Positions 27,722 through 37,468 are shown, counted from the stretch's first letter. The stretch: DNA of 64,000 nt from CBDDKW01 sp965230425 (GCA_965230425.1 CBDDKW010000005.1:1-64000); one strand, 5' to 3'. Program-made: numbers and translations. Notes: generated by a model not told the origin, from the sequence alone.

Positions 27722-29215
27722 ATGACCGCAACTATAACCAAAGACCAAGCAAAAACAGTCACACTAGAACAAGGCGAATCAATTCTTGACCGAGCAATCG
27801 CCGCAACCAAACAGACCGAGCCATCACAAGCCGAAAGCCTGCTAAAAGCACTCACAGATAATGTGCTTACTGGGCAAGTAGTTTGGAATAAAAGTTTAGT
27901 TAATACGCTGAACGAAGCGATAAAAAAAATCGACCAAACTCTCTCCGTACAATTGGCAGAAATTTTACATGCTGAACCTGTAAAAAAATTAGAAGGGTCG
28001 TGGCGGGGATTGAACTATCTCGTTATGAACTCAGAAACAGGGCCAAGCTTACGTATAAAGTTGTTTAATGTGTCTAAACAAATGCTAAATAAAGACTTAA
28101 GCAAAGCGGTTGAATTCGATCAAAGTCAACTTTTCAAGAAACTTTATGAAGAAGAGTTTGGTACCCCAGGTGGTGAGCCATATGGTACTTTAGTTGCAGA
28201 TTATGAGTTTACAAACCACCCAGAAGATATTGATATGCTAACCGGATTATCAAATATTGCAGCAGGTGCATTTTGCCCCTTAATTACTGCTGCTGATTCT
28301 CAGCTAGTAGGTTTAGAGAATTGGGCTGAGCTATCACGCCCACGTGACCTAGCAAAAATCTTTGACAGTGTTGAATATGCCAAATGGAAAAGCTTCAGAG
28401 AATCTGATGATTCGCGCTTTGTGACTTTAACAATGCCCCGAGCCTTAGCCCGTTTACCCTATGGTGCAGCAACAAAGCCAGTAGAATCCTTTGATTTTGA
28501 AGAAACTGCCCAACGTAATGGCGAGCCAACTTCGCAGCTCGAACATAGTGATTATTGCTGGATGAATGCCGCTTATGTACTAACAACACGTATTACAGAT
28601 GCCTTTGCAAAGTATGGATGGTCAACGGCAATACGCGGTGCTGAAGGAGGGGGTAAAGTAGAAAATTTACCACTGCACGTATTTAAAACAGATGATGGTG
28701 ATTTAGATTCACAATGCCCAAGTGAAATTGCGATCACAGACCGTCGTGAAGCAGAATTAAGTAAACTAGGTTTCTTACCCCTTTGCCACTATAAAAATAC
28801 TGATTATGCTGTATTTTTTGGTGGCCAATCAGCGCAAAAACCAAAAAAATACGATAAACCTGAAGCTAATGCAAATGCTGAGATATCCGCACGCTTACCT
28901 TATATTTTAGCGACTTCACGCTTTGCTCATTATCTTAAAGTCATGGCGCGTGACAAAATTGGTTCATTCATGGAAGCAGACGAATGCGAAACGTGGTTGA
29001 ATCGTTGGATTAACGAATATGTCAACGCTAATGCCACGTCTAATCAAGAACTAAAGGCTAAATACCCATTAGCAGAAGCCAAAATAGAAGTAAAAGAAAT
29101 ACCTGGTAGTCCTGGAGCATATCATGCCGTTGCGTGGTTACGGCCGTGGTTACAATTTGAAGAATTGACAACCTCTATGCGCCTAGTTGCGAAAATACCA
29201 AATATCAGTAAATAG
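27722..29215 (+). CDS. tssC: TssC (VipB) large sheath subunit
   Basis: TssC is the main sheath protein and the ClpV substrate complex partner. The 497-residue sequence shows the conserved core: [74 protein letters not shown]. The ATG at 27722 is preceded by GAGG; an in-frame TTG at 27707 overlaps that site and is rejected. A second, shorter TssC paralogue lies at 36134, beyond the effector/immunity module that follows. Confidence 0.96.
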   Translation: MTATITKDQAKTVTLEQGESILDRAIAATKQTEPSQAESLLKALTDNVLTGQVVWNKSLVNTLNEAIKKIDQTLSVQLAEILHAEPVKKLEGSWRGLNYLVMNSETGPSLRIKLFNVSKQMLNKDLSKAVEFDQSQLFKKLYEEEFGTPGGEPYGTLVADYEFTNHPEDIDMLTGLSNIAAGAFCPLITAADSQLVGLENWAELSRPRDLAKIFDSVEYAKWKSFRESDDSRFVTLTMPRALARLPYGAATKPVESFDFEETAQRNGEPTSQLEHSDYCWMNAAYVLTTRITDAFAKYGWSTAIRGAEGGGKVENLPLHVFKTDDGDLDSQCPSEIAITDRREAELSKLGFLPLCHYKNTDYAVFFGGQSAQKPKKYDKPEANANAEISARLPYILATSRFAHYLKVMARDKIGSFMEADECETWLNRWINEYVNANATSNQELKAKYPLAEAKIEVKEIPGSPGAYHAVAWLRPWLQFEELTTSMRLVAKIPNISK

Positions 29216-29230
29216 TAGAGTACCGTCAAT

Positions 29231-32200
29231 ATGCAACGCCTATTACACCTCATTAGCGGCCCCTTTGACCCCGAGACCAGCTTCTTAGTGAGCTTATCAG
29301 GAACAGAGTGCGTAGCGGAAGGCCAACAGCTAGACTTAGTGCTTTGGCGTTTAGACACATCGGTATTACGTAGCTCCGAGTTAGTGGGGCAGTGTATAGG
29401 GCTTGCGATAGATGATGGTTTGCATGGGCGTCGGGTTATTCACGGCATGATACGCGAGGCCTCGCGGGATTTAGACCGACTGGTGGCGGGGTATCGTTGT
29501 TATCAGATAGTACTATCCGATTGGTTTTCTATTTTAGATATTACCCGCGCCTTTATGGTCTGGAAAAACAAAAATATTGTAGAAGTAGCCCAGTCCATTT
29601 TCCGCGATCGCGGTTTAGCCAGCGTCGATTATGGGGTTAACGTGGCTCAGTCACACCGTACCCACACGCATCTGACTCAATATGACGAAAACGATTATGC
29701 CTTTCTTAATCGCCATTTTGAACGCTGCGGTATTCACACCTACTATGAGCACAGTGACCGCGCCCATTGTCTGGTACTCCGCGACGAGCAAACCCCCTGG
29801 CCCTGGGGTGAGGCTATCCACTTAGCCGAGCCAGAGGCACAACCCAGCGACAGTCTGTACTTTCACCAGTGGCTACAACCCAGCCAAGTGCTTAGTCAAC
29901 GCTGGTGCATCAAAGGCTATGTGGATGAAGATCCCAATGCACGCATTGCGGTGTACAGTGCTCCTTTATATCCCAAGGCACGCGAAACGTTTACCGTGCG
30001 CGAATATCTCGGCGGTTTTGCCAGCGAAGCCGAAGCACAAGCCTTGGTGGATAGACGCTTACGCGCTGTCAAAAGCCGCCAATTCCAGAGCACCGTGATT
30101 GGTAATAATTATCTATTACAACCCGGTTATTGTAGCCCCGTACACAATGAGCATAGCCGTTTGAACGTAGAGAATATCAGTTATCGCGTGATTGCCTTAC
30201 AGCATACCGCACATGATTACAGTGGTTTGCCCAGTGAGATCGGTGCTCTGTATGCGGAGGAGACCACACAATCCTATGGTGTTCATGCCAAAGTCCACCC
30301 TGAAGAGCAACCCTATGCGCCCTTTTGGCGTCATGACTGGCCCGCCATCGATGGCCATGTCCCCGCTATTGTGGCCGGTACCGAGCCTGATAGTGTGAAT
30401 ACCGATGAATTAGCCCGTATTAAAGTCACCTATCCCTGGGATCAACGCGAAGACGCAAAAACCACCGGCAGTACCCACTGGTGCTATGTGGCCCAGCCCA
30501 TTAGCGGCCCAGGTTGGGGTACGCAATTTATTCCTCGTGTGGGAACCGAAGTGGCGGTGATGTTTGAGCGTGGTGATCCCGATAAACCCGTAGTGATTGG
30601 CCAACTGTATAACGATGAACAAGTGATGCCCTTTAAACCCGACGAAGCGCCCTGCAATGGGATCATGACCCGACTCAGAGACGGCACGGGTCACCATCAA
30701 TTAGCCATGAACGATGACACGTATGATCCAAGCTTATACATTTTTAGTACGAAGAATTATCAAGTGCGCGTAGAAGGCAATGCTAAAACCTATGTGAGTG
30801 AGACAGAAGAGTTAGTGGTTGAAGGCGATATTTTATACGTGATCAACAAAGGCGGTGCCGACTTGAGCGCGGGCGAGCGTTTAACCTTACAGTGTGCCGA
30901 TAGCAAAGTGGTCTTAGATGATAGCGGGGTGCATTTTCATGCGGCACGAATAGTCTTACGCGCGCCCGGGGCCAAAGGCAGTTTAATACGAGTGGGCGAT
31001 GAGCATGATTGCGCCCAATACGATGGGTTAGAGCCACATCAAGGAGGGCACGTCCTGAGCGGCTCAGCAAAAGTGGATGATGAAGGCTTAGCGGTCGCGC
31101 GAGTGGGTGATAAGATATACTGCCAATCAGGTGATAGCGGCAAAATCACTGAGGGCATTGACAGTATTACCATTGGTGGTGTACCCATTGCTGCCCTGGG
31201 CGGTGCGCACGATCATACCGGTGTGATCAAAAGCGGCTCTACGCATGTACTGCTCGCCGAGCCAGAGCCACTACCACGTTTACGTATCAATCAACATTGC
31301 CAAATCAAACGTTACCAATTAGCCTGCAGCCATCGTTCTGCCACCCCGCTGGATGTTTTAGCCGCACATCAAGCCCATGATAAACCCATTGTTTACGAAG
31401 TGTTGCTCAAAGAGTCACCCTGTGATGAGATCATGATCCATTTTAGCGGTCGTTGCGGGCATCCACCGTACTTCCCCAATCGTCACCCCTGCCCAGAGCT
31501 GGAATTAACCTATCTGGATCGAGGTACACAACAACGCCAGTTACACCATCGCCCCTTTACCTTGCCCGCGCGATTACAACAGCCACCCGCAGATCACAGT
31601 GTGGCGCACTTTTTTAAAGAAATCTTACTGGCGAAAGGCACACCGATGTATTATACACTGACACCGTATACCTGCGATCCGGGGCATGATTACCCCACGG
31701 TACAAGTGCATGCTTACCCCGCCATTCGTTGGCAGGCCGAGTTTCATTTGCAATACAAATTCAGTGAAGCAACCCTGGAACGCTGCCATCAGGATCCCAA
31801 GCATATACCCCAAGGGCAATGGCACAGTGGCGGAGCATTTGCAGTGAGTCATGGCCAACATCAATGGCAGTTTGGCACAGACCAAAGCCATGCTAGCCAT
31901 CTGCCAAAAAACAAACACGAACAATGGCACTCAGTGCCCATCGATACGTTATTCAACCATCTACAAGGCTGGCTAAGCAGTATCATGCCTGCCTTTGGCC
32001 GCTTAAAAAGCTGCGTGCCGGAGTTAGACGTACATTGGCCTAAGCTGACTTTCAGTGGTGCCGTGTATAATCAAGAAGCCGAAGCAGGTTACAGCGTCGA
32101 TACCCAAGGTAAAATAGCCCTGGGGTTTGATCCCTTGTTCGGTATTGGGATGCAAGCCGATGTATTGAATTGGTTGTTAGTGGAGTTTCCACCGTTATTG

Positions 32201-32722
32201 CTCATTAAAAAACGCTTAGAAGCGGGTGTGGGCACGCAGCAAGCGGGTGTTGAAGCTAAGCTGCAGGTATTACTCATCCCTGAGACATCCGTGAGCGGTG
32301 AATGGGCGTGGGAAAAAGCCCTAGAAAGTAATTGGCAAGCAGCATCAGGGGAAAGTGAATGTAAGTTTGAATTTAAAATTGAAGCCGTCGTAGGTGGAGA
32401 AATACAAATAAGTGTTTTTAAAGGTGGGGCTGAGGCCGATATCAGTTTAGCAACATCCATCAGCCTCATCGGCACACCCACGCACAAGGCAGGCAAACCC
32501 GCGTTAAAATTAGCGGGACATTTTAATGGTTTAAAAGTCCATGCTGTGGTGAGTGTGTATATGGGAATGGAAAAAGAGAAAACGAGTAAAAAAACACTTA
32601 TGAAATCATCGAATACAACAAAATTATCAGCCGAGCACACCAAAGAATACACGCAAGTGCTGATGAAAGAACAAGCCTTATTCAAGGAGCAAGTGATTAT
32701 ATTGGAGGATGGAGTACTGTAA
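29231..32722 (+). CDS. vgrG: VgrG-PAAR fusion with long C-terminal extension (evolved effector)
   Basis: The gp27/gp5 VgrG part spans about residues 1-590 (FLNRHFERCGIHTYYEHS, ARIKVTYPWDQ, WGTQFIPRVGTEVAVMFERGDPDKPVVIGQLYN). A PAAR tip domain follows at about 603-680 (VARVGDKIYC, SITIGGVPIAALGGAHDHTGVIKSG). Residues 681-1163 form an extension with no toxin motif I recognise. It contains a beta-rich part, then FDPLFGIGMQADVLNWLL and a hydrophobic stretch LLVEFPPLLLIKKRLEAG, features seen in large PAAR/VgrG effectors. The gene is visibly richer in G+C than its T6SS neighbours, suggesting separate acquisition. Its stop overlaps the next start by one base (TAATG), coupling it to the putative immunity array. 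Confidence 0.92.
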   Translation: MQRLLHLISGPFDPETSFLVSLSGTECVAEGQQLDLVLWRLDTSVLRSSELVGQCIGLAIDDGLHGRRVIHGMIREASRDLDRLVAGYRCYQIVLSDWFSILDITRAFMVWKNKNIVEVAQSIFRDRGLASVDYGVNVAQSHRTHTHLTQYDENDYAFLNRHFERCGIHTYYEHSDRAHCLVLRDEQTPWPWGEAIHLAEPEAQPSDSLYFHQWLQPSQVLSQRWCIKGYVDEDPNARIAVYSAPLYPKARETFTVREYLGGFASEAEAQALVDRRLRAVKSRQFQSTVIGNNYLLQPGYCSPVHNEHSRLNVENISYRVIALQHTAHDYSGLPSEIGALYAEETTQSYGVHAKVHPEEQPYAPFWRHDWPAIDGHVPAIVAGTEPDSVNTDELARIKVTYPWDQREDAKTTGSTHWCYVAQPISGPGWGTQFIPRVGTEVAVMFERGDPDKPVVIGQLYNDEQVMPFKPDEAPCNGIMTRLRDGTGHHQLAMNDDTYDPSLYIFSTKNYQVRVEGNAKTYVSETEELVVEGDILYVINKGGADLSAGERLTLQCADSKVVLDDSGVHFHAARIVLRAPGAKGSLIRVGDEHDCAQYDGLEPHQGGHVLSGSAKVDDEGLAVARVGDKIYCQSGDSGKITEGIDSITIGGVPIAALGGAHDHTGVIKSGSTHVLLAEPEPLPRLRINQHCQIKRYQLACSHRSATPLDVLAAHQAHDKPIVYEVLLKESPCDEIMIHFSGRCGHPPYFPNRHPCPELELTYLDRGTQQRQLHHRPFTLPARLQQPPADHSVAHFFKEILLAKGTPMYYTLTPYTCDPGHDYPTVQVHAYPAIRWQAEFHLQYKFSEATLERCHQDPKHIPQGQWHSGGAFAVSHGQHQWQFGTDQSHASHLPKNKHEQWHSVPIDTLFNHLQGWLSSIMPAFGRLKSCVPELDVHWPKLTFSGAVYNQEAEAGYSVDTQGKIALGFDPLFGIGMQADVLNWLLVEFPPLLLIKKRLEAGVGTQQAGVEAKLQVLLIPETSVSGEWAWEKALESNWQAASGESECKFEFKIEAVVGGEIQISVFKGGAEADISLATSISLIGTPTHKAGKPALKLAGHFNGLKVHAVVSVYMGMEKEKTSKKTLMKSSNTTKLSAEHTKEYTQVLMKEQALFKEQVIILEDGVL

Positions 32723-33744
32723 TGAACCGCAAAGGGATATGCGTATCTGTGTTAATAGGGATAATGATGACATTGAGCTTAAATGCTCATGCAGCTAGAG
32801 TAGGAGGCCCATCTGTGTTAGAAAAAGAACCGATTTTTGTATTGAGATTTGATGTGTCGGGTTGTCAGTACGACGTCCGTATTAATGATGTGAATTATAT
32901 TCCTGGTGTGATGTCAGATCCAGAAGGCATTCCGCTAGTAAGCGATGTGCCCGTGACACAATGGATGATATCAGGCAAGAACACCGTCGATATAAAGGTA
33001 GGGCCAGTCAAAGATGCTGAACATTTGTCAAAGCAACGTGCAAAATGTGATATCAAAATAGCATTACGAGTCAAGCAGCATGGTGCTAACGCTAGCAGCT
33101 ATCAGACAATTTCCCAGATTAACTACATTGTCGATATTAATAACATCAGCAACAAATACCCATTTTTCAAAGGCACGACCTCCGCAGGGCGGTACAATTC
33201 ACATAAGCAATTTGCTGCGGATAAAGCTGGCGATGTCAGCGTGAGTGAATTACAGATCACGCTTATTGACATGGATTACGGTCAAGGCTTACATATTCAA
33301 CAAACTATCGATATGCCGATTAATATCCCCCGTTGGGCTTGGTTAGATGGGGATATTATTGAAAATAATCAAGCGACTCATGATTCTCTATTTAAAGAGT
33401 ATAAAAAAATATGGACTGCCTTACACAATAAAGATGTAGACAGCATAGCGCCATTATTTGAACAACGCACTAAAGAATACAGTGAAGCGTTTCATGTAGA
33501 ACCAAGACAGGTATCGCCTATAGAAAGTATGAAAAAACAACTACAAGACCCCAACAAAAAATTAGGGGATTTTATTGCTAAATACGAATACTTACATATA
33601 TGTGCGAATGGCAAGTTAGCAGCGCTGACAATATGGGATGATTCTGCGGCTATTTTCTTTAATTCGGATGAAAATGGTGGAATGTCAACAGACTATGACA
33701 TTTACTACTACCGAAAAAATGGTCATTGGTACATAGCGCGCTGA
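32722..33744 (+). CDS. Putative periplasmic immunity protein, tandem copy 1
   Basis: A signal peptide ending LNAHA precedes a mature protein that starts ARVGGPSVLEKEPIFVLRFD. The mature part (about 315 residues) has no enzymatic motif; a pair of cysteines (SGCQYDV and AKCDIK) could form a disulfide in the periplasm. The start overlaps the vgrG-PAAR stop by one base with GGAG 7 bases upstream, the arrangement expected for an effector and its antidote. The next two genes are close paralogues. An alternative reading is an accessory or adaptor protein. If it is an immunity protein, the effector should act in the periplasm or at the membrane. This copy lacks the N-terminal extension found in copies 2 and 3. 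Confidence 0.75.
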   Translation: MNRKGICVSVLIGIMMTLSLNAHAARVGGPSVLEKEPIFVLRFDVSGCQYDVRINDVNYIPGVMSDPEGIPLVSDVPVTQWMISGKNTVDIKVGPVKDAEHLSKQRAKCDIKIALRVKQHGANASSYQTISQINYIVDINNISNKYPFFKGTTSAGRYNSHKQFAADKAGDVSVSELQITLIDMDYGQGLHIQQTIDMPINIPRWAWLDGDIIENNQATHDSLFKEYKKIWTALHNKDVDSIAPLFEQRTKEYSEAFHVEPRQVSPIESMKKQLQDPNKKLGDFIAKYEYLHICANGKLAALTIWDDSAAIFFNSDENGGMSTDYDIYYYRKNGHWYIAR

Positions 33745-33789
33745 TGATGAGCAATATAAGTTACACAATACAATAACACGAGATTATTT

Positions 33790-34857
33790 ATGATACAGAC
33801 TAAGTCACGACTAACAACACTAGTGCGTTATCTCAGACACCGCAAAGGGATATGCGTATCTGTGTTAATAGGGATAATGATGACATTGAGCTTAAATGCT
33901 CATGCAGCTAGAGTAGGAGGCCCATCTGTGTTAGAAAAAGAACCGATTTTTGTATTGAGATTTGATGTGTCGGGTTGTCAGTACGACGTCCGTATTAATG
34001 ATGTGAATTATATTCCTGGTGTGATGTCAGATCCAGAAGGCATTCCGCTAGTAAGCGATGTGCCCGTGACACAATGGATGATATCAGGCAAGAACACCGT
34101 CGGTATAAAGGTAGGGCCAGTCAAAGATGCTGAACATTTGTCAAAGCAACGTGCAAAATGTGATATCAAAATAGCATTACGAGTCAAGCAGCATGGTGCT
34201 AACGCTAGCAGCTATCAGACAATTTCCCAGATTAACTACATTGTCGATATTAATAACATCAGCAACAAATACCCATTTTTCAAAGGCACGACCTCCGCAG
34301 GGCGGTACAATTCACATAAGCAATTTGTTGCGGATAAAGCTGGCGATGTCAGCGTGAGTGAATTACAGATCACGCCTATTGACATGGATTACGGTCAAGG
34401 CTTACATATTCAACAAACTATCGATATGCCGATTAATATCCCCCGTTGGGCTTGGTTAGATGGGGATATTATTGAAAATAATCAAGCGACTCATGATTCT
34501 CTATTTAAAGAGTATAAAAAAATATGGACTGCCTTACACAATAACGATGTGGATAGTATTGCTCCCTTGTTCGAGCAGCGTACTAAAGAATACAGTGAAG
34601 CGTTTCATGTAGAGCCTAGTCAAGTAACACCTATTAAAAGCCTCAAAGAAAATATAGATGACAAAAATAAAGAACTAATGCCATGCGAGTTTTCGGATCA
34701 ACATTTAGTGGTATTAGCAAATAAAAAACTTGCTCACCTAACATCATGGGATGGGGGTACGACTATTTACTTTAATACAGATAAAGATGGCGGGATGTCA
34801 ACTAATTATGAGATATTCTACTACCGCAAAAACGGCCATTGGTACATAGCGCGCTGA
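33790..34857 (+). CDS. Putative periplasmic immunity protein, tandem copy 2
   Basis: The 355-residue protein is nearly identical to copy 1 over its first 265 or so mature residues, differing at a few sites such as Asp to Gly and Ala to Val. It diverges after EAFHVEPSQVTPIKSL, where a different segment of about 70 residues precedes the common end FYYRKNGHWYIAR. It has a longer N-terminus (MIQTKSRLTTLVRYLRH) before the same signal peptide. The 45-base spacer before it recurs after copies 2 and 3. Divergence only near the C-terminus suggests that this part sets specificity. Confidence 0.75.
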   Translation: MIQTKSRLTTLVRYLRHRKGICVSVLIGIMMTLSLNAHAARVGGPSVLEKEPIFVLRFDVSGCQYDVRINDVNYIPGVMSDPEGIPLVSDVPVTQWMISGKNTVGIKVGPVKDAEHLSKQRAKCDIKIALRVKQHGANASSYQTISQINYIVDINNISNKYPFFKGTTSAGRYNSHKQFVADKAGDVSVSELQITPIDMDYGQGLHIQQTIDMPINIPRWAWLDGDIIENNQATHDSLFKEYKKIWTALHNNDVDSIAPLFEQRTKEYSEAFHVEPSQVTPIKSLKENIDDKNKELMPCEFSDQHLVVLANKKLAHLTSWDGGTTIYFNTDKDGGMSTNYEIFYYRKNGHWYIAR

Positions 34858-34902
34858 TGATGGGCAATATAAGTTACACAATACAATAACACGAGATTAT
34901 TT

Positions 34903-35970
34903 ATGATACAGACTAAGTCACTACTAACAACACTAGCGCGTTATCTCAGACATCGCCAAGGGATATGCGTATATATGTTAATAGGGATAATGATGACATT
35001 GAGCTTAAATGCTCATGCCAGTAACGTAGGAGGTCAATCTGTGTTAGAAAAAGAACCGATTTTTGTATTGAGATTTGATGTGTCGGGTTGTCAGTACGAC
35101 GTCCGTATTAATGATGTGAATTATGTGCCTGGGATCATGTCCGATGCCGAAGGTATTCCACTTCAAGTAGATTTGCCCGTATCTCAATGGATGATATCAG
35201 GCAAGAACACCATTGATATCAAAGTAGGGCCAGTTAAGAATGCAGAAAACTCAGTTAAAAAAGGTGGATATTGCCATGTAAATATTAGTTTAGCAGTGAA
35301 GCAAAATGGACAATTAAATAAAGATTACAAAAAAATTGCAGAAATCAATTACCATACTCAGTCAAATAACATCAGCAACAAATACCCATTTTTCAAAGGC
35401 ACGACCCCCGCAGGGCGATACAATTCACATAAGCAATTTGCTGCGGATAAAGCTGGCGATGTCAGCGTGAGTGAATTAAAAGTTACGCCTATTGATATGG
35501 ATTACGGTCAAGGCTTACATATTCAACAAACTATCGATATGCCGATTAATATCCCCCGTTGGGCTTGGTTAGATGGGGATATTATTGAAAATAATCAAGC
35601 GACTCATGATTCTCTATTTAAAGAGTATAAAAAAATATGGACTGCTTTACACAATAAAGATGTGGACAGCATAGCGCCATTATTTGAACAACGCACTAAA
35701 GAATACAGTGAAGCGTTTCATGTAGAGCCTAGCGAGGTATCGCCTATAGATGACTTGAAAATTGATGTCAGTGATCCGCAAAGAATACTTGGTGATTTAA
35801 TTGAAAAATATGAGTATTTAGAGATTGTTGCGTACGGAAGATTAGCAAGGTTGTCAATATGGAATGGTCATGCTGCAATTTTTTTTAATTCGAAACATGC
35901 AGAAAATGGCGCGAATAATTATGACATTTACTACTACCGCAAAAACGGTCATTGGTACATAGCGCGATGA
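34903..35970 (+). CDS. Putative periplasmic immunity protein, tandem copy 3
   Basis: The 355-residue paralogue has the same N-terminal extension and signal peptide as copy 2. It differs from copies 1 and 2 in a middle block (about residues 60-155, including NAENSVKKGGYCHVNIS) and in the C-terminal block (SPIDDLKIDVSDPQRILGDLIEKYEYLEI). Between these blocks it is almost identical to the others (NNISNKYPFFKGTT, RWAWLDGDIIENNQATHDSLFKEYKKIW). This alternation of identical and divergent blocks points to gene conversion. It starts exactly 1113 bases after copy 2. Confidence 0.75.
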   Translation: MIQTKSLLTTLARYLRHRQGICVYMLIGIMMTLSLNAHASNVGGQSVLEKEPIFVLRFDVSGCQYDVRINDVNYVPGIMSDAEGIPLQVDLPVSQWMISGKNTIDIKVGPVKNAENSVKKGGYCHVNISLAVKQNGQLNKDYKKIAEINYHTQSNNISNKYPFFKGTTPAGRYNSHKQFAADKAGDVSVSELKVTPIDMDYGQGLHIQQTIDMPINIPRWAWLDGDIIENNQATHDSLFKEYKKIWTALHNKDVDSIAPLFEQRTKEYSEAFHVEPSEVSPIDDLKIDVSDPQRILGDLIEKYEYLEIVAYGRLARLSIWNGHAAIFFNSKHAENGANNYDIYYYRKNGHWYIAR

Positions 35971-36015
35971 TGATGGGCAATATAAGTTACACAATACAAT
36001 AACACGAGATTATTT

Positions 36016-36141
36016 ATGATACAGACTAAGTCACTACTAACAACACTAGTGCGTTATCTCAGACACCGCAAAGGGATATGCGTATCTGTGTTAATAGGGA
36101 TAATGATGGGTAAGTGCTTAGAGGATATTTGCTATGTCTAA
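36016..36141 (+). pseudogene. Truncated fourth immunity-array copy
   Basis: The ATG at 36016 lies exactly 1113 bases after copy 3 and starts the same MIQTKSLLTTLVRYLRH peptide. Identity with the array stops inside the signal peptide after GIMM, at about 36108. The frame then runs 11 more codons to TAA at 36139-36141, overlapping the start of the tssC paralogue by 8 bases. It marks the right end of the array and the junction with the older secretion operon. The 41-residue product could still be made, but a function is unlikely. Confidence 0.8.
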
Positions 36142-37468
36142 TCGGATATTGATTATTTTAATTGATAAGCTCGACGAGCTTATAGAAAAACAACTTAATG
36201 AATTTATTCATGCTGAAATATTTCAGAAGCTCGAAAGTGCTTGGCGTGGTCTTGATATGGTAGTTAATAGTGCTAGTACGGACTCACAAGTAAAAGTTAA
36301 GTATCTATCGATTACGCCTAAAGAAATAGAACGTGATATATCTGATGCCATAGAGTTCGATCAATCACAACTTTTTTATAAGATTTATTCAGAAGAGTTA
36401 GATAGTCCCGGTGGCCTACCTTATGGTCTCATTATTGTTGACTTGTATGTTTGTCATAAACCTACATCTGATGTGGCGGATAGCATAACATTGCTAAAAG
36501 CATTAGCGCGATTAGGCGCTGCTGCTTTCGCGCCAATTATATGTGGTGTCTATGCTGATTTTCTCGGTGTTAATCAATTTTCTGAGCTACCTACATCCTT
36601 AAATTTAGAGCGCTTATTTAAAGCAAATGATTATAGCCGATGGAAAAGTATTGGTTCAGAAGACGATGCTCGTTTTATTGGCTTAACATTGCCACGAATT
36701 TTGATGCGACAACCCTATAATATCCATAAGATTAAAGTTTATAATAAGTCATTTGTAGAAAAAATAGATAAACACAGTGACTATTTATGGGGTAATGCAG
36801 TGTATGCTTATGCCTGTGTTATCATTCAGTCGTTTTGCCATACAGGCTGGTTCAGCGATATTCGAGGCGGTGTTGCAAAAGATAGCAAAGGCGCGGCTGT
36901 TGAACTTTCGCGAGGAGTCTATGTAACGGATCCTGCCAACATTGCACCTAAGTTGTCGGTAGAATATCAATTAACAAATTCACAAGAGAGCGAATTAAGT
37001 CAAGCCGGTATTTTGGCCGTGCGTGATAACTTATATCTAAGAAAAGCCTATTTCTATCACAGTAATTCACTACAAAAACCACCGATCTACAGTCAGTCCG
37101 TTATTAATACCAATGCAAGAATATCATCTATGTTGCATTATATACTGTGTGCTTCACGCTTTGCACATTATGTAAAAGTAATTATGCGTGATAAAGTCGG
37201 TAGCTTTATCAATACATCTGATTGTGAACGTTATTTAATGCAGTGGATAAATAAATACTGTGCTTCAAGTGAAAATATGTCTTCACTCGTTAAGCAACGC
37301 TATCCTTTAAACGAAGCGAGTATCAAGGTTAGCGAAAATCCTCAACGTCCAGGTTGTTACCATTGTGTTTTACATATTAAGCCACATTTTCAACTGGATT
37401 CAATTCAGGCTCGGTTACGCTTTGTAACTGAATATCAACATAATAATGCACATGTTGCTCAAGGGTAG
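36134..37468 (+). CDS. Divergent second TssC-like sheath protein
   Basis: The 444-residue protein is homologous to TssC over its length: KLESAWRGLDMVV, FDQSQLFYKIYSEELDSPGGLPYG, FIGLTLPRILMRQPYN, ASRFAHYVKVIMRDKVGSFI. Its first residues align near residue 60 of TssC, so the N-terminal segment of TssC is missing. An in-frame TAG lies 15 bases upstream of the ATG, so no longer form exists here. AGAGGA precedes the start. Either the array insertion removed its 5' end, or it is a specialised sheath-like or cap protein. It directly precedes tssE. Confidence 0.85.
   Translation: MSNRILIILIDKLDELIEKQLNEFIHAEIFQKLESAWRGLDMVVNSASTDSQVKVKYLSITPKEIERDISDAIEFDQSQLFYKIYSEELDSPGGLPYGLIIVDLYVCHKPTSDVADSITLLKALARLGAAAFAPIICGVYADFLGVNQFSELPTSLNLERLFKANDYSRWKSIGSEDDARFIGLTLPRILMRQPYNIHKIKVYNKSFVEKIDKHSDYLWGNAVYAYACVIIQSFCHTGWFSDIRGGVAKDSKGAAVELSRGVYVTDPANIAPKLSVEYQLTNSQESELSQAGILAVRDNLYLRKAYFYHSNSLQKPPIYSQSVINTNARISSMLHYILCASRFAHYVKVIMRDKVGSFINTSDCERYLMQWINKYCASSENMSSLVKQRYPLNEASIKVSENPQRPGCYHCVLHIKPHFQLDSIQARLRFVTEYQHNNAHVAQG

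Larger units (their letters stand above)
33745..36108 (+). repeat. Tandem array with a 1113-bp unit
   Basis: Each unit is a 45-base spacer ending ACACGAGATTATTT plus one immunity-like gene. Starts at 33790, 34903 and 36016 are exactly 1113 bases apart, and the first gene at 32722 is the same unit without the leading codons. The equal unit length despite divergent internal blocks suggests unequal crossing over with gene conversion. Confidence 0.85.

Noticed and set aside
32089..32685. Minus-strand reading frame of 198 codons inside vgrG-PAAR
   Set aside because: It is a shadow of the real plus-strand gene in a G+C-richer region, with no ribosome binding site and no recognisable product.
33745..36108. 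CRISPR-like or satellite repeat
   Set aside because: The 1113-bp periodicity comes from tandem protein-coding genes with a 45-base spacer, not from short repeats with spacers.
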